From positions 1 to 64,000 of the forward strand of contig CAVUYQ010000018.1 in assembly GCA_963745765.1 (NCBI GenBank): 64,000 bases of DNA, in the 5' to 3' direction. The notes under the pieces are model-generated. The model ran no database searches, was not told where the DNA came from, and saw nothing but the letters and a program-made list of their open reading frames with translations. Position numbers and translations under genes: made by a program. This DNA is from Ww85 sp963745765. Its GTDB lineage: Bacteria > Desulfobacterota > Desulfobulbia > Desulfobulbales > Desulfocapsaceae. Positions 62,622-64,000 of this stretch are shown one piece after another (positions within the stretch are counted from its first letter, which is position 1; every line of letters starts with the position of its first letter).

Positions 62622-62801
62622 ACGGTAAAAGTCTTCTCTATCGGTCCCTGGCCTGGATATTTCATGAAAAGTGATGGCGACTGAAACAAGGGGAGTGATA
62701 ATGCACAGCCAACGTTAAAAAATACTGGAAATACTGTAATAATGCCTGTTATTTCGATAAATTATTCGAAATAATGAGAAACAGCTCAGGAAATGCCCGG
62801 G
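62622..62801. other. intergenic region between PAS remnant and pstB
   Basis: No gene here. ATTATT-CGA-AATAAT near 62762-62776 is a small palindrome, possibly a terminator stem for pstB on the minus strand. Confidence 0.35.
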
Positions 62802-63683
62802 TTAACCGAAACGGCCGGTGATATAATCTTCGGTAAGATGATGACGGGGATTGGTGAATATCTGTTTCGTCGAACCCACTTCCACCAGACTGCCGAGATG
62901 GAAATAGGCGGTGCGTTGTGAAACCCTTGAGGCCTGCTGCATGGCATGGGTGACGATGACAATGGAGTATTGCGTTCTCAGTTCGGCGATGAGTTCCTCA
63001 ACCTTTGCGGTGGCTATGGGATCAAGGGCCGAACATGGCTCATCCATAAGAATGACTTCGGGACCTACCGCTATGGCGCGCGCGATGCAAAGCCGCTGCT
63101 GCTGCCCTCCCGAGAGGCCGGTTCCGGGTTCCGTCAGCCGGTCCTTGACCTCCTCCCAGAGGCCGGCTTTCTTCAATGAGGTTTCGACAATTTCATCGAG
63201 TTCCCCCTTGTTTCCGGTTAAGCCGTGAATCCGCGGGCCGTAGGCGATATTGTCATAGATCGATTTCGGGAAGGGATTCGGTTTTTGAAAGACCATACCG
63301 ACACGGGCTCTGAGCGGCACGACGTCGATGCTGGGATGGTAGATATTACTGCCATCAAGATTGATTTCCCCTTCAACCCGGCAACTGGCAACGGTATCAT
63401 TCATCCGGTTGAGACAGCGTATAAACGTTGATTTGCCGCAACCTGACGGCCCTATCATGGCAAGGACCTCGTTGCAGCCGACATCGATGCTGACCTTCTT
63501 GATGGCCTGGGTATCTCCATAAAACACGTCAACATCCCGGCACGTCATTCGTGGATCGTCAACAAAAGGTGTACCGATCGTCTTTCCTATCTTACCTTGG
63601 AGATCTGTTTTTGCCTTGACAATGGTATCCTGGGCAGTCATCGCTTGAAATGTCGGCTGTATAGCTTCTGCTGAGTTGGTCAT
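62802..63683 (-). CDS. pstB: phosphate ABC transporter ATP-binding protein
   Basis: The protein (293 aa) has Walker A GPSGCGKST, MVFQKPNPFPKSIYDNIAYGPR (typical PstB), signature LSGGQQQRLC, Walker B VILMDEPCSALDP and VTHAMQQASR. The N-terminal extension of about 40 residues before the fold is longer than in E. coli; an internal Met might be the true start. It follows pstS on the same strand. Confidence 0.94.
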   Translation of the reverse strand: MTNSAEAIQPTFQAMTAQDTIVKAKTDLQGKIGKTIGTPFVDDPRMTCRDVDVFYGDTQAIKKVSIDVGCNEVLAMIGPSGCGKSTFIRCLNRMNDTVASCRVEGEINLDGSNIYHPSIDVVPLRARVGMVFQKPNPFPKSIYDNIAYGPRIHGLTGNKGELDEIVETSLKKAGLWEEVKDRLTEPGTGLSGGQQQRLCIARAIAVGPEVILMDEPCSALDPIATAKVEELIAELRTQYSIVIVTHAMQQASRVSQRTAYFHLGSLVEVGSTKQIFTNPRHHLTEDYITGRFG

Positions 63684-63731
63684 TTTTGCGTGGTCGGGGC
63701 TGATTTTCTGTTGTATTTCTTAAACCTGGAG

Positions 63732-63763
63732 AGCCGCCGGGCCATGTTCAGGACCCGGCGGCT
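63732..63763 (-). terminator. hairpin between pstS and pstB
   Basis: AGCCGCCGGG (63732-63741) pairs with CCCGGCGGCT (63754-63763) around a 12-base loop. It stands between the end of pstS and pstB (both minus) and could stabilise or attenuate the transcript. Confidence 0.6.
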
Positions 63764-63811
63764 GTAAATCGATCATGGCTATCATGAACGTATCAGGCAT
63801 GCAACTGACAA

Positions 63812-64000
63812 CTACTGTATTGCTGCCATCGGCTTCAGTTCCTTGACTACTTCGGCGTATTCTTTCCGCTCATCGTCCGGCATTGGAATCATGCCCTTAT
63901 CGGCCAGGTAGCCTTCAGGTCCCCAGGCTTTTTCGCTGGAGAACTCGGCCAGGTATTCAGTGATACCCGGAATTGAGCCGACGTGGGCTTTCTTGACATA
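63812..64000 (-). CDS. pstS: phosphate ABC transporter substrate-binding protein, C-terminal part
   Basis: The reading frame enters from the right edge and stops at 63812. The last 62 residues read YVKKAHVGSIPGITEYLAEF, then a segment SSEKAWGPEGYLADKGMIPM and PDDERKEYAEVVKELKPMAA. The EKAWG..GYLADKG..P motif is the PstS C-terminus. Upstream genes are outside the window. Confidence 0.85.
   Translation of the reverse strand, partial: YVKKAHVGSIPGITEYLAEFSSEKAWGPEGYLADKGMIPMPDDERKEYAEVVKELKPMAAIQ

Overview
The window looks like chromosomal DNA of an anaerobic, sulfate-reducer-like Desulfobacterota (Desulfobulbales-type) bacterium. The support is indirect: a desulfoferrodoxin, a DsrC/TusE paralogue, multihaem c-type cytochrome with Tat ferredoxin and NrfD membrane subunits, two sigma-54 activators, an MttB-family methyltransferase without pyrrolysine, and many two-component and PAS proteins. 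No rRNA, tRNA, CRISPR array or phage was seen.

Layout. 1-5.1 kb: two copies of a dispersed palindromic repeat, a sigma-54 activator, then (behind a -24/-12 promoter) an unusual DsrC-like protein, a NarL-type regulator, a soluble histidine kinase and desulfoferrodoxin. 5.2-12.05 kb (minus): a tightly overlapped operon of six-hairpin glycosidase-like protein, GT4 glycosyltransferase, phosphodiesterase/EEP fusion and VTT membrane protein, suggestive of glycolipid metabolism, with a MITE-like element upstream. 12.4-14.6 kb: a small conserved protein, an encapsulated-ferritin homologue without a shell gene, a duplicated DUF1566 protein and a PLDc_N peptide. 14.7-19.9 kb: OafA-type acyltransferase, a frameshifted MBOAT and an AlgX/AlgJ-like protein (polysaccharide O-acetylation). 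20.1-26.5 kb: LUD protein, MFS transporter, aldo/keto reductase, 2-keto-3-deoxygalactonate kinase and aldolase, flavoprotein. 26.9-31.8 kb: MttB homologue, then a BMP-type binding protein translationally coupled to a Cache-HAMP-PAS sensor behind a sigma-54 promoter. 32.1-37.1 kb: small hypothetical genes, Fe-type alcohol dehydrogenase, CobO, EamA transporter. 37.5-41.0 kb: phnD-phnC-phnE-phnE without C-P lyase. 41.2-43.9 kb: HAD phosphatase, truncated 6-phosphogluconolactonase, zwf.

44.5-50.9 kb is the most interesting part: a Tat ferredoxin and a six-haem cytochrome, followed by two tandem paralogous modules [small membrane peptide - NrfD - MerR regulator]. Each module is preceded by a similar TGGGCG/CGCCCA palindrome, and the first also by a strong sigma-54 promoter. 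No molybdopterin catalytic subunit is present, so this could be an undescribed self-regulated quinone-linked redox module. 51-54.9 kb: acetolactate synthase small subunit, aminotransferase and a divergent large subunit. 55.2-59.7 kb: RluA, a C_GCAxxG_C_C protein, and znuA-znuC-znuB-fur behind a perfect Zur-like palindrome. 59.7-64 kb (minus): a multi-PAS sigma-54 activator whose start lies inside a second dispersed repeat, a decayed PAS fragment, pstB and the end of pstS.

All calls come from reading the sequence; no database search was possible. Start codons were chosen by ribosome-binding site and family alignment.
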